From positions 2,604,001-2,668,000 of the forward strand of contig NZ_JAHVAO010000001.1 of NCBI RefSeq assembly GCF_019264345.1: 64,000 nucleotides of DNA, written 5' to 3'. The translations under genes were made by a program, and so were the position numbers. The DNA comes from Marinobacter arenosus (GTDB lineage: Bacteria > Pseudomonadota > Gammaproteobacteria > Pseudomonadales > Oleiphilaceae). The stretch's first letter is position 1, and every line of letters starts with the position of its first letter. The notes under the pieces were generated by a model. That model searched no databases, was not told the DNA's origin, and saw only the letters and a list, made by a program, of their open reading frames with translations. Positions 1 to 9,012 of the stretch are shown here, in pieces.

Positions 1-59
1 TACTTCTGACCAGGTCAGAGCCCGGCTCATCCGATAATAATCACAACCAAGGAGAGTCC

Positions 60-812
60 ATGAGTCGCACGATTCTGATCACCGGTGCCAGTTCCGGCCT
101 GGGTGAAGGCATGGCCCGTGAGTTTGCGGCCCGGGGCGACCAGCTCGCTTTGTGCGCGCGGCGCACGGAACGACTGGAAACACTGCGGGATGAGCTCCAG
201 CAGAAACATCCGGCGGCCCGGATCAGTATCCGGGCCCTGGATGTCGACAACCACGACCAGGTGTTCGAGGTGTTCCGTGCCTTCCAGCAGGAGTTCGGCA
301 CATTGGACCGGGTTATCGTCAACGCTGGTATTGGCAAGGGCGCGCCGCTCGGCACCGGGCACTTCGATGCCAACCGGCAGACCGCCGAAACCAACTTCGT
401 CTCCGCCCTGGCCCAGATGGAAGCGGCCATGGAAATCTTCCGCAAGCAGAACCACGGCCACCTCGTGACCGTCTCATCGGTGTCGGCGGTGCGGGGCATG
501 CCATCCAGTATCACCACGTACGCGGCGACCAAGGTCGGCCTTGCGGCACTTTCGGAGGGCCTTCGTGTCGAACTGACAAAGGCGAAATCTCCGATTCGCG
601 TGACTACACTGTATCCAGGGTATATCCGCACGGCGATCAACGAGAGCGTCAAGAACGCGCCGTTCCGTGTGGACGCCGAGACCGGCTGCAAGGCGATGGT
701 GAAAGCCATCGAGTCCGGGAAAAACGAGTGTTTCGTGCCGCGCTGGCCCTGGACGCCTATTGGTTTCCTTCTGAGGCGCTTACCGGTGCCGGTCCTGGCC
801 AAAATGTTCTGA
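60..812 (+). CDS. SDR family NAD(P)-dependent oxidoreductase
   Basis: A 250-residue classical short-chain dehydrogenase/reductase. The Rossmann dinucleotide motif TGASSGLG is at residues 8-15, the NAG motif at 88-90, and the catalytic Ser near 139 with YAATK (Tyr154, Lys158). Length is normal for the family. The ATG is preceded by AAGGAG. It is followed after 25 bases by the NfeD gene on the same strand, so the two may be co-transcribed. The substrate cannot be read from the sequence; the C-terminal part, which normally sets substrate specificity, gave me no specific match. Confidence 0.9.
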   Translation: MSRTILITGASSGLGEGMAREFAARGDQLALCARRTERLETLRDELQQKHPAARISIRALDVDNHDQVFEVFRAFQQEFGTLDRVIVNAGIGKGAPLGTGHFDANRQTAETNFVSALAQMEAAMEIFRKQNHGHLVTVSSVSAVRGMPSSITTYAATKVGLAALSEGLRVELTKAKSPIRVTTLYPGYIRTAINESVKNAPFRVDAETGCKAMVKAIESGKNECFVPRWPWTPIGFLLRRLPVPVLAKMF

Positions 813-837
813 ATGCCATCGGAACCGGGGAGGCGTT

Positions 838-2286
838 ATGCCGGCAGACCAACCCGCGAGCTTATCCCGCGCCGCCCGTATCCGGGGCTGGAGCGCTGTT
901 TTTCTGATCGGGGTTTTCCTGGCGCTGGGGTCGCTGGCGTATAAGGTGCTCGCCCAGCAGGAAGCGGCGGACACCGCACTGGTGCTGACCATTGAGGGCG
1001 CCATCGGCCCGGCCACCATGGATTATGTGACCCGGGGTATCCGGCGGGCTGAGTCAGAGGGCGCCGGGCTGGTGGTGCTGGAGATGGACACCCCCGGCGG
1101 CCTGATGGACTCGATGCGGGACATCATCAAGGTGATCCTTGCCTCCGATGTGCCGGTCGCCACCTACGTGTCACCCCAGGGCGCCCGGGCTGCCAGCGCC
1201 GGAACCTACATCCTCTACGCCAGCCACATCGCCGCCATGGCCCCGGCCACCAATCTTGGATCCGCCACACCGGTCCAGATGGGGGGGCTGCCGGGATCCG
1301 ACCCCGAACCGGTTCCGGACAGTGACGGCCAGAATGGTGAGCCCGGCGGGGGCGACCAGAATGGCGACGGCAAGCGTCGCGGCAATACCGCTATGGAACG
1401 GAAAGTCCTGGAGGACGCGGTCAGCTACATTCGCGGCCTCGCGGAGCGGCATGGACGGAACGCCGACTGGGCCGAGGAGGCGGTGCGCGAAGCCGTCAAT
1501 CTCAGTGCCAATGAAGCCCTCGAGAAGAATGTCATTGATCTGGTGGCGCCCAGCCTGGGCGACCTGCTTCGCCAGATTGACGGGCGCACCGTGCGTATGG
1601 CGTCGTCGGAGCGAACTCTGAGAACGGCGTCACTGGAGTTGGTCCGTTCCCGCCCGGACTGGCGAACCCGGCTGCTTTCCGTGATCACCGATCCCAACGT
1701 GGCCTATTTCCTGATGATCATCGGGTTCTACGGCATCATCTTCGAACTGGCCAACCCGGGTGCGGTGGTTCCGGGGGTGATCGGCGCCATCAGTCTGATT
1801 CTTGCCCTCTTCGCCTTTCAGGTGCTGTCCGTTAATTACGCCGGGCTGGCACTCATCCTGCTCGGGCTGGCGTTCATTGTCGGGGAGGCGTTCGTGCCCA
1901 GTTTCGGCATCCTCGGTGTGGGCGGGATCGTGGCGTTTGTGACCGGCTCGGTGATTCTGATGGACGGCAGTCATCGCGATATCTCCCTACCCACCGTTGG
2001 CGGAACGGCCGTGGTTGCTGCAGGGTTCATCCTCTGGACCGTCACCCGGTTTATCGCCCTGCGCCGCAAGGGGCCGGTCAGCGGCACTGAACAGATGGCG
2101 CATGAAGAGGGACCGGCCCTGGATGACTTTATCGAGGAGCGTGACCATTACCGCGGGCATGTCCGCCTCAATGGTGAACGCTGGAATGCCGTTAGCCCGC
2201 AACCGGTCAGCGAAGGCGAACAGGTGCGCGTCACGGCGATGGAAGGATTAACGGTAACCGTCGAGGTCATTGACGACGACCGCTGA
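838..2286 (+). CDS. NfeD family membrane protein with ClpP-like serine protease domain
   Basis: A 482-residue long-form NfeD protein. An N-terminal membrane/signal segment (about 20-40) leads into a ClpP-like domain with MDTPGG (83-88) and the likely nucleophile Ser120 in ARAASAGTY; Lys189 is a candidate general base by comparison with PH1510-type proteases. A Gly/Asp/Pro-rich insert lies around 150-182. Four or more membrane helices follow (about 285-400), then a small beta-barrel OB-like C-terminus. The next gene is a slipin, the usual partner: NfeD proteases cut stomatin-type proteins in characterised archaeal pairs. Here a role in membrane quality control is inferred. Confidence 0.9.
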   Translation: MPADQPASLSRAARIRGWSAVFLIGVFLALGSLAYKVLAQQEAADTALVLTIEGAIGPATMDYVTRGIRRAESEGAGLVVLEMDTPGGLMDSMRDIIKVILASDVPVATYVSPQGARAASAGTYILYASHIAAMAPATNLGSATPVQMGGLPGSDPEPVPDSDGQNGEPGGGDQNGDGKRRGNTAMERKVLEDAVSYIRGLAERHGRNADWAEEAVREAVNLSANEALEKNVIDLVAPSLGDLLRQIDGRTVRMASSERTLRTASLELVRSRPDWRTRLLSVITDPNVAYFLMIIGFYGIIFELANPGAVVPGVIGAISLILALFAFQVLSVNYAGLALILLGLAFIVGEAFVPSFGILGVGGIVAFVTGSVILMDGSHRDISLPTVGGTAVVAAGFILWTVTRFIALRRKGPVSGTEQMAHEEGPALDDFIEERDHYRGHVRLNGERWNAVSPQPVSEGEQVRVTAMEGLTVTVEVIDDDR

Positions 2287-2328
2287 CCCGGCGCAGACAT
2301 AAGGCAACGGCAAACCTAAGGAGGCCGT

Positions 2329-3120
2329 ATGATTGGCGAACTGATTCCCTACCTTGCACCCACGGTGATTCTGCTGCTGATTCTGGGCTCGGCGATCAAG
2401 ATCCTGCCGGAATACCAGCGGGGCGTGGTCTTTTTCCTGGGCCGGTTCCAGGGTGTGAAAGGCCCCGGCCTGATCATTGTGATTCCGGGTATCCAGCAGA
2501 TCGTCCGGGTGGACCTGAGGGTCGTTGTCCTGGACGTGCCCAGCCAGGACGTGATTTCCAAGGACAATGTCACCGTGCGGGTCAACGCGGTGCTGTATTT
2601 CCGGGTGGTGGACCCGGAGCGGGCGATCATCCGGGTCGAGGATTTCAACTCGGCCACCAGTCAGTTGGCACAGACCACCCTGCGGTCCGTGCTCGGTAAA
2701 CACGACCTGGACGAGATGTTGTCCGAGCGGGACAAACTGAACTCGGACATTCAGGAAATCATTGATGCCCAGACCGAGGAGTGGGGGATCAAGGTGGCCA
2801 ATGTCGAGATCAAGCACGTCGATCTGAACGAATCGATGATTCGCGCCATTGCCCGTCAGGCAGAGGCGGAGCGCGAGCGGCGGGCCAAGGTGATCCACGC
2901 CGAGGGCGAATTGCAGGCGTCGAAGAAACTGGTAGAAGCGGCCCGGGTCATGTCCGCCGAATCCGGGGCCATGCAGTTGCGTTACCTGCAAACGATGGCA
3001 GATATGAGTGGCTCGAATTCTTCGACGATCGTGTTCCCGATGCCCATGGACCTGGTGCGGCCTTTCATGGAAAAGTCGTTCCGCAACACGCAGGGCGGAT
3101 CCAACGATTCCGCCGAATAG
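2329..3120 (+). CDS. Slipin (stomatin/SPFH family protein)
   Basis: A 263-residue stomatin-like protein: one N-terminal membrane hairpin (about 8-27), an SPFH/Band 7 domain (about 30-190) and a charged coiled-coil region rich in Ala/Glu/Arg (about 165-215) ending in a hydrophobic oligomerisation tail. The start ATG follows AAGGAGG. It lies 42 bases after the long NfeD gene, the classic nfeD-slipin operon arrangement; NfeD-type proteases are thought to process or partner slipins in membrane microdomains. An intrinsic terminator follows directly. Confidence 0.92.
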   Translation: MIGELIPYLAPTVILLLILGSAIKILPEYQRGVVFFLGRFQGVKGPGLIIVIPGIQQIVRVDLRVVVLDVPSQDVISKDNVTVRVNAVLYFRVVDPERAIIRVEDFNSATSQLAQTTLRSVLGKHDLDEMLSERDKLNSDIQEIIDAQTEEWGIKVANVEIKHVDLNESMIRAIARQAEAERERRAKVIHAEGELQASKKLVEAARVMSAESGAMQLRYLQTMADMSGSNSSTIVFPMPMDLVRPFMEKSFRNTQGGSNDSAE

Positions 3121-3133
3121 GGGGCGGGCACAA

Positions 3134-3158
3134 AAAAGGCCGGGGTTCCCGGCCTTTT
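3134..3158. terminator. Bidirectional intrinsic terminator between slipin and lipoprotein genes
   Basis: A perfect 11-bp stem (AAAAGGCCGGG with CCCGGCCTTTT, 3134-3144 and 3148-3158) around a 3-base loop. The A-run on one side and T-run on the other let it work for both convergent genes. Confidence 0.85.
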
Positions 3159-3180
3159 CAGCGTCAGCGTAAGCCGAGCC

Positions 3181-3459
3181 TTATTTCATGCTTGAACGCT
3201 CAAGCATACGCTTGGCGCGCTCGTTGGCTTCGTCAGCTGATTGCTGAGCAGCCTTTGCAGCGGCCAGAGCTTCCTCGGCGGTCTGCTGGGCAGTGCGGGC
3301 AGAGCTTGCAGCACTGTTAGCGGTGTTCAGTGCATTTTCAGCGGTCTGCTCTGCAGAGTTGGCAGTTGCATTCGCCTCGTCTACGGCAGCCTGATTAGAG
3401 GCACAGCCTGCAGTCAGAGCAGTAGCAAGTGCAAACCCAGCGATCGTCAGTTTACGCAT
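3181..3459 (-). CDS. Lpp/OprI-like alanine-zipper outer-membrane lipoprotein
   Basis: A 92-residue small lipoprotein. The signal peptide ends in the lipobox LTAGC (Cys19), followed by a long Ala-rich heptad region (about 25-85, repeats such as ANSAEQTAENAL) and the C-terminus RSSMK, whose last Lys matches the peptidoglycan-linking Lys of Braun lipoprotein. I chose the start at MRKLT because it begins the signal peptide and has AAGGGG upstream; a longer reading frame adds 45 residues that look non-coding. Codon bias (many GCA/GCT, CTG) suggests high expression. A TTGACA hexamer lies about 70 bases upstream, with no good -10 at normal spacing. Confidence 0.88.
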   Translation of the reverse strand: MRKLTIAGFALATALTAGCASNQAAVDEANATANSAEQTAENALNTANSAASSARTAQQTAEEALAAAKAAQQSADEANERAKRMLERSSMK

Positions 3460-3663
3460 TGTAAATCCCCTTATTGGTCGAGTTTTTTCCTGTGATCCGG
3501 AAGTCAGTTCAGTACATGGACGACTTCCTGTCAAACCGGCCGGATAGGCGTTGACTACCGGAGTCGTTAAACAGTGTAAAACACTCTGAGACAAAATGTT
3601 AACTACGGATACGTATATTTAATCGGCTTATGACAACAACTTAATGCTGCTGTCAGGGGATGT

Positions 3664-4227
3664 TCAGGGAACGATCCTGATTGGGGTACCGTCGGCGACC
3701 AATTGCCAGATCTCGTCCATTTCTTCGTTGGTCACCGCGATGCAGCCGTCGGTCCAGTCCAGGCCCTGGTAGGCAAAAGCCATATCGGCGGCCTCGTTGG
3801 GCAGCCCGTGAATCATGATGCTGCCGCCGGGGTTGAGTCCCCAGGCGTTGGCCAGCTCACGATCCCGTTCGCTGGGGTAGGAGATGTGAATGGACTTGTA
3901 GAAGTCGCTGCCAGCGTTGCGCCAGTCCAGCGTGTAGTCGCCTTCCGGAGTGCGTTCATCGCCTTCGTAAAGCTTGTGTCCGGTCGGGTTGTCACCGAGG
4001 GAGATCCGGTAACTCTTCACCACCTGGCCATCGTCCATCAGGTAAAGCCGACGCTCACCCTTGCGCACCAGCACCTTGTCGATACTCGGGGCTTCGGTCT
4101 GGAACGGCTCGGCCTCCGGCATGCGAGTGTCGGCTTTGGCCAATATTTCGCTGGCGGTTCCGGACACCGGGATCAGGACAAGCCCTGTCAGCAGGCAAAT
4201 GGCAATGAAAAAGCGGGTGAACATCAT
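3664..4227 (-). CDS. L,D-transpeptidase (YkuD/ErfK family)
   Basis: A 187-residue exported enzyme: a signal peptide (about 1-25, ending VSGTASE) followed by a YkuD domain. The catalytic motif shows His140 in MIHGLPN and Cys162 in DGCIAVTN; the usual Arg after Cys-Ile is replaced by Ala, as in YafK-like branches. Such enzymes form meso-DAP cross-links in peptidoglycan or attach Braun lipoprotein to it, which is interesting because an Lpp-like gene is next door; which reaction this one performs is not evident. The upstream gap contains TGCTATAAA (reverse strand, about 4264-4272), a plausible extended -10. Confidence 0.85.
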   Translation of the reverse strand: MMFTRFFIAICLLTGLVLIPVSGTASEILAKADTRMPEAEPFQTEAPSIDKVLVRKGERRLYLMDDGQVVKSYRISLGDNPTGHKLYEGDERTPEGDYTLDWRNAGSDFYKSIHISYPSERDRELANAWGLNPGGSIMIHGLPNEAADMAFAYQGLDWTDGCIAVTNEEMDEIWQLVADGTPIRIVP

Positions 4228-4332
4228 CCTAGCTTACCAATTATTAATCTTCATTCAGGCACGTTTATAGCACAGCCTGCCCGTAGGTTGTTGAGAGCTT
4301 TTGTTAAGTTTTTTGGTTATCTCTTTTCCGGA

Positions 4333-6057
4333 TCACACATTTTGTGAACTGTCCATCTTCAGGCCGACCTTGGTGACCTGATCGGAACTGGTCGCCCGGG
4401 CAACAAGAGTCACCGGGCCGAGCGTCACGGTATCACCCACCACCGGATGGCCCTTGGTGCGTCTGGCAAAGCACTCGGCCAACGACAGTTCCGGCGGAAG
4501 GTCGTCGAATTCGATACCGTAAACCTGTTCGACATCCCCAAGCAACGCGTCACCATTGAGTACAAAGTCGCCAAAAAAGGCCCGTTCGGCAAGGTACTTG
4601 GGTGCATGGCGGCCGCTCAGTGCCTTGCCCAGCTCGGGCAGCACGTTGGGTGTGGCAAACATCGCGACGGTGTCGCCACTGGCCACTTCCAGATCGCCTT
4701 TCGGTTGAAGGCATACCCGGTTACGGAAGACCCCGGCGACGGTGGTGTTTTCCGGGAAACGAAGCTGACTCAGCGGGCGCGGTGTTTCCCAGATTTCGCC
4801 CCGCAACGGGAACAGCATGAGCTCGTGGTCCCCGGCACCGGGAGCGTCCAGGGGCAGGCGGCGATACGGGTCCTCGCCGGCGGGGACTTCCAGTCGGAGT
4901 TTCCGGGCCAGCGGCGCCATGGTGGTGCCCTGGACCACCAGCGATACCAACACGATGAAGAAGGCGGCGTGGAACACCAGTTGGGCCTGGGGCAGGTTGG
5001 CCATGATCGGAAACAGGGCGAGCACGATGGGCACGGCGCCGCGTAGTCCGACCCAGCTGATGAATCCCAGTTCCCGCCGGTTGAAGCCGAAGGGCCACAG
5101 CGTGAGTAAGACCGTCAGCGGCCGGATGACGAAGATCAGTGCCAGTGCCAGGATCAGGCCACTTCCGAGCAGCGGCAACAGGTCCGACGGGGTGACCAGC
5201 AGGCCCAGCATCAGGAACAGGCACAGTTGCGCCAGCCAGGCCAGGCCGTCGTGCACCTGGAGGATCATGGGCATCATCCGGACGTGGCGGTTGCCGATCA
5301 CCACGCCGGCCAGGTAGATCGCCAGAAACCCGCTGCCCCCGAGTGCGTTGGTGGCAGAGAACACGGAAATCCCGGCGGCGGCAACGAGCAAGGGATAGAG
5401 CGAGGGCGTGAGTCGCGTCCGGTTGGCCAGCTCGACCACGACGTAGCCGCCGAGGACACCGGCCACGCCACCGATGCCAAACTGTTTGATCAGCATGATC
5501 AAGGCGGCGCCGGTGGCACCCTCGCCGCTGTTATCGATCAGGGTGACCAGCATCAGGGTGAGGAAGATCGCCATGGGATCGTTGCTGCCGGATTCGATCT
5601 CCAGGGTCGCGCTGACCCGCTCATTCAGGTGCAGGCCCCGCCCCTGAAGCAGAGAAAACACCGCGGCGGCGTCGGTGGAAGAAATGATCGCGCCCACGAG
5701 AAGGGCGGTCAGCCATTCCATGTCGAAGACCCAGCGGGCGACCACGGCAGCCCCCGCAGCCGTCATGAACACCCCCAGTGACGCCAGCACGAGGGCCGGC
5801 CGCAGGCCAACCCGGAAGGTTTCAGCCCGGGTTCGCATGCCGCCATCCAGCAGGATAACGCCAAGGGCCAGGTTGGCGATCAGGAAGGCCAGCTCGAAAT
5901 TGTCGAACTCGATGCCCCCCGGGCCGTCCTCGCCCATGATCATGCCGACCACCAGGAAAATCAGCAGCACCGGCATGCCCACCCGGCTCGACAGCGGGCT
6001 GAGCAGGATGCTGATGACCAGCATCATGGCTCCCAGCAGGGTAAGGATTGGATCCAT
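4333..6057 (-). CDS. Cation/proton antiporter, CPA1 family (NhaP2/CvrA-like) with RCK_C domain
   Basis: A 574-residue membrane antiporter. About 12-13 helices (residues 1-390) include the ion-site region SSTDAAAV and the nearby ESGSNDP motif of CPA1 exchangers; the cytoplasmic tail has a TrkA-C (RCK_C) domain and a CorC/HlyC-like end (about 400-570), the layout of NhaP2/CvrA potassium/proton antiporters. The start at MDPILT is chosen because GGAGCAAGA precedes it; the open frame extends 13 residues further upstream without support. Probably exports K+ (or Na+) in exchange for protons during ionic or pH stress. Confidence 0.9.
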   Translation of the reverse strand: MDPILTLLGAMMLVISILLSPLSSRVGMPVLLIFLVVGMIMGEDGPGGIEFDNFELAFLIANLALGVILLDGGMRTRAETFRVGLRPALVLASLGVFMTAAGAAVVARWVFDMEWLTALLVGAIISSTDAAAVFSLLQGRGLHLNERVSATLEIESGSNDPMAIFLTLMLVTLIDNSGEGATGAALIMLIKQFGIGGVAGVLGGYVVVELANRTRLTPSLYPLLVAAAGISVFSATNALGGSGFLAIYLAGVVIGNRHVRMMPMILQVHDGLAWLAQLCLFLMLGLLVTPSDLLPLLGSGLILALALIFVIRPLTVLLTLWPFGFNRRELGFISWVGLRGAVPIVLALFPIMANLPQAQLVFHAAFFIVLVSLVVQGTTMAPLARKLRLEVPAGEDPYRRLPLDAPGAGDHELMLFPLRGEIWETPRPLSQLRFPENTTVAGVFRNRVCLQPKGDLEVASGDTVAMFATPNVLPELGKALSGRHAPKYLAERAFFGDFVLNGDALLGDVEQVYGIEFDDLPPELSLAECFARRTKGHPVVGDTVTLGPVTLVARATSSDQVTKVGLKMDSSQNV

Positions 6058-6128
6058 TCTTGCTCCAGACAGAGGGCTTGCCCAAAAGCGCAGCAACCGC
6101 TTATATTGCTCTCGCGGCCATCGCTAAT

Positions 6129-6202
6129 GCGGGTGTAGTTCAATGGTAGAACGGCAGCTTCCCAAGCTGCATACGAGGGTTCGATTCCCTTCACCCGCTC
6201 CA
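6129..6202 (+). tRNA. tRNA-Gly (anticodon CCC)
   Basis: A complete 74-nt cloverleaf including encoded CCA. Acceptor arms GCGGGTG/CACCCGC, D-arm GTTC...GAAC, anticodon stem GCAGC/GCTGC with loop TTCCCAA giving anticodon CCC, T-arm GAGGG-TTCGATT-CCCTT, discriminator T. It reads GGG glycine codons. Confidence 0.97.
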
Positions 6203-6233
6203 ATGCTTGCCGGGCACAGTTCCCGGTTCCCTC

Positions 6234-7541
6234 TCAGTGTAGTTTGAGACGCGGGTGCATCGCACGGCTGATTTTGTCCATCAACCAGATAATGCCGGTG
6301 CGCACGAAACCGTGCAGGGCCACCTGATGCATGCGGTACAGGGACACGTAGAACAGCCTCGCCACCTTGCCTTCAATGTACATGCTCCGGCCCGACAGGT
6401 TGCCCATCAGGTTGCCGACCGTGGTGTAGCGGCTGAAATTGATCAGGGAGCCGTGGTCGTTGTACACAAAGGGGACGGCCTCACCGCCCTTGATGCGGTT
6501 GCACAGGGTCTTGAACAGGGCGTCGGCCTGCTGATGGGCCGCCTGGGCCCGTGGCGGCACTGGCCGGTCTGAATCCGGCTGCGGGCAGGCCGCGCAATCG
6601 CCGAAGGCAAAGATATCTTCGTCCCGCGTTGTCTGCAGGGTCTGCTTGACCACGAGTTGGTTGCCCTTGTTGGCTTCCAGCCCGAGTTCGGCGAGGAACG
6701 CCGGCGCCTTGATGCCTGCGGCCCAGATGCTCATTTCCGACGGCAGCTTGGTACCGTCTTTCATGACGATGGCGCCGTCCCGGACTTCGCTGACCGGTTG
6801 GCCGGTGAGCACCTTGATGTGCTGGTGCTCCAGTTCCCGACTGGCCGCCGCGGACAGTCGCGAGGGTAGCGCGGGCAGAATGCGGTCCGCGGCTTCTATC
6901 ACGGTGATCGACACGTCCGAGTCCTTCAGGTGATTCATGCCATAAACCGGCAACTCCCGGGAGGCCAGACGCAATTCGGCGGCCAGTTCCACGCCCGTGG
7001 CGCCGGCCCCGATGATGCTGATGTTCAGGGTGTGTTCCTGGCCCTGCCGGGCCTCATGGTTCTTCCGCAGGAACGCATTGAGCATCAGGTTGTGGAACCG
7101 GCGGGCCTGTTTCAGGCTGTCGAGGAACAGGCAGTGCTCCTGCGCTCCGGGGGTGCCAAAGTCGTTGGCGGTGCTGCCAACGGCAATCACCAGGGTGTCA
7201 TAGTGGATGTGGCGCTCTGGCACCACTTCCTTGCCGTCCTCATCGTGGAACGGCGCTACCACCAGTTGTTTGGCCGTGCGATCCAGGCCACTCATCCGGC
7301 CCAGCTGAAACTCGTAGTGGTGCTTGCGGGCGTGCGCGCGGTAGTTGATTTCGTTGGCATTGGCGTCCAGCGAGCCGGACGCCACCTCGTGCAGCAATGG
7401 TTTCCAGACATGCGTCAGGCCGGCATCCAACAGGGTAATCCGCGCCTTGCCCTTCCTGCCCAGTTTGTCGCCGAGACTGGTCACCAGCTCAAGCCCGCCG
7501 GCGCCACCGCCAACCACCACGATGTGATGAAGGTTTTCCAT
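6234..7541 (-). CDS. ndh: Type II NADH dehydrogenase (NDH-2)
   Basis: A 435-residue FAD-dependent NADH:quinone oxidoreductase. The FAD Rossmann motif GGGAGG is at residues 10-15, a second dinucleotide site for NADH contains IGAGATGVELA near the middle, and the FAD-contacting segment FAFGDCA is near the C-terminal third. The C-terminus has an amphipathic helical region for membrane attachment. NDH-2 oxidises NADH to feed quinones without pumping protons. I chose MENLHH as start: AAAGGGC lies 9 bases upstream, and the preceding 22 codons do not look coding. Confidence 0.9.
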   Translation of the reverse strand: MENLHHIVVVGGGAGGLELVTSLGDKLGRKGKARITLLDAGLTHVWKPLLHEVASGSLDANANEINYRAHARKHHYEFQLGRMSGLDRTAKQLVVAPFHDEDGKEVVPERHIHYDTLVIAVGSTANDFGTPGAQEHCLFLDSLKQARRFHNLMLNAFLRKNHEARQGQEHTLNISIIGAGATGVELAAELRLASRELPVYGMNHLKDSDVSITVIEAADRILPALPSRLSAAASRELEHQHIKVLTGQPVSEVRDGAIVMKDGTKLPSEMSIWAAGIKAPAFLAELGLEANKGNQLVVKQTLQTTRDEDIFAFGDCAACPQPDSDRPVPPRAQAAHQQADALFKTLCNRIKGGEAVPFVYNDHGSLINFSRYTTVGNLMGNLSGRSMYIEGKVARLFYVSLYRMHQVALHGFVRTGIIWLMDKISRAMHPRLKLH

Positions 7542-7712
7542 AACAGTCAGCCCTTTAAGTGAGGAGAGCCAAGCACTCTTCTGAGGAAAATGCTTGGCTG
7601 TCGTCACTGGGCCGGACGAAAAGGTAGGGTGCTAATACGAGAGGAAATATAGTAGCGCGATGGGCACCGTGGGGACAATTCTACGGAAGTGCAACAGCCA
7701 CCCGGCTTGCCC

Positions 7713-8312
7713 TCAATGGGGCTTGCGGTAAGCGTCGAGAATGCCAGCCACATCGTCACCCAGATTGGCCAGTTCATCCGGTGCCAGATCCCGCTCGGCC
7801 ATGGCACGGAGCGCAACAATCTGGGCCTGAAGCAGGCGCGCCAAGCGCAGGCAATCGGTACTTTCGACCAGCTCCCCCCGGGCTTTGGCCTGCTCGAGCG
7901 CGTCAAAGATCGTCTCCTGGATGGACGCCAGTATGTGGTTGGCCTGCTCGGCGAGTGCTGGGTGGGTGTTGCTCGACTCCAGCAGGGTTTTAACGATCAT
8001 GCAGGCGCGAGAGGGCTGGGCTTCGCTGCTGGTCCGGGCGATCGCGCGCAGATAGGCTTGCAGGCCGTCCACAACCGAGGGGTGGCGCTGCAGAAAGGTC
8101 GAGAGCTCCTGGCTGCCCTGTTCGGCATAAGCCGCCAATGCCTCTGAAAACAATCCGTCTTTACTGCCGAAGGTCGCGTAGATGCTACCCGGACGCATAT
8201 CCAGTGCCTGTTCAATCTGCTTCATGGAACTGCCGTGGTAGCCCCGTTCCCAGAACAGGGCGATGGCTTTTTGCAAAGCGGTTTGCCGGTCGTATCGGGC
8301 GTGTCTGGCCAT
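7713..8312 (-). CDS. TetR/AcrR family transcriptional regulator
   Basis: A 199-residue repressor-type protein. The N-terminal helix-turn-helix (about residues 10-55) includes the family signature GYHGSSMKQI and GSIYATFGSKDGL; the C-terminal ligand domain resembles TetR_C families near YdhM/AcuR. It is divergent from the AhpD-like gene, and the shared 118-base gap carries three near-identical palindromes, so it very probably represses its neighbour and itself. The inducer is unknown. Confidence 0.9.
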   Translation of the reverse strand: MARHARYDRQTALQKAIALFWERGYHGSSMKQIEQALDMRPGSIYATFGSKDGLFSEALAAYAEQGSQELSTFLQRHPSVVDGLQAYLRAIARTSSEAQPSRACMIVKTLLESSNTHPALAEQANHILASIQETIFDALEQAKARGELVESTDCLRLARLLQAQIVALRAMAERDLAPDELANLGDDVAGILDAYRKPH

Positions 8313-8339
8313 GGCTGATGACTGTCAGGATCTTTGATT

Positions 8340-8417
8340 TTGAGTAGTTGCTCAATTATATCTTGAGTGATCGCTCAATAATAGTTAACCTGAAGGTGTT
8401 GTTGAACGATCACTCAA
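8340..8417. promoter_or_regulatory. Three-site operator array, probably for the divergent TetR protein
   Basis: Three 16-bp palindromic boxes of the form TTGAGY-N4-RCTCAA lie in the divergent gap: 8340-8355 (TTGAGTAGTTGCTCAA), 8363-8378 (TTGAGTGATCGCTCAA) and 8402-8417 (TTGAACGATCACTCAA). Centres are 23 and 39 bp apart. The third ends 13 bp before the start codon of the AhpD-like gene, overlapping the likely promoter or transcript start. Binding by the adjacent TetR protein is inferred from location and symmetry. Confidence 0.8.
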
Positions 8418-8430
8418 ATTGGAGATTGTT

Positions 8431-8985
8431 ATGACGGACTTCAAACTGCACGACACCGATTCTGCCCCGGAACAGGCGAAGCCGCTGCTGGAAAACTCCC
8501 TGAAGGGTTTCGGCATGATCCCGGGCCTGCATGCCGTGATGGCCGAGGCGCCGACGGTGCTGGACGGCTATCAGAAGCTGCATCAGCTGGTGCTGGACAG
8601 CAGTTTCAACAATGACGAAACCACCGTGGTGTGGCAGACCATCAACGTTGAGCATGCCTGCCATTACTGCGTGCCAGCGCACACCGGCATCGCCAAGAGC
8701 ATGAAGGTCTCGGACGAGATCATCGATGCATTGCGGGACGAGACGCCCCTGCCCAATGACAAACTGGAGGCGCTGAGAACCTTTACGCTGGCGGTCACCC
8801 GCAAGCGCGGCAACGTCAATGCCGAGGACCTGAATGCGTTTTACCAGGCGGGCTACGAGCACCGGCACGTACTTGAGGTGATTCTGGTGCTGTCGCAGAA
8901 GGTGATGAGCAATTACATCAACCACATTGCCGAGACGCCGGTGGACGAACCTTTCCAGAAGTTCGCCTGGCAGAAGGCCAAGTAA
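8431..8985 (+). CDS. Carboxymuconolactone decarboxylase family (AhpD-like) protein
   Basis: A 184-residue all-helical protein with the AhpD signature E-x2-C-x2-C-x3-H (Glu74 region, Cys77, Cys80, His84 in HACHYCVPAH), which gives alkylhydroperoxidase or thiol-disulfide activity in AhpD relatives. Start is at the ATG 7 bases after GGAGA rather than an ATG 12 bases further upstream. Regulated in all likelihood by the divergent TetR protein through three palindromic sites. A role in detoxification or peroxide defence is inferred; the physiological substrate is unknown. Confidence 0.88.
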   Translation: MTDFKLHDTDSAPEQAKPLLENSLKGFGMIPGLHAVMAEAPTVLDGYQKLHQLVLDSSFNNDETTVVWQTINVEHACHYCVPAHTGIAKSMKVSDEIIDALRDETPLPNDKLEALRTFTLAVTRKRGNVNAEDLNAFYQAGYEHRHVLEVILVLSQKVMSNYINHIAETPVDEPFQKFAWQKAK

Positions 8986-9012
8986 GCGAGCCCGATGGCG
9001 ACGGGTGCGGAA

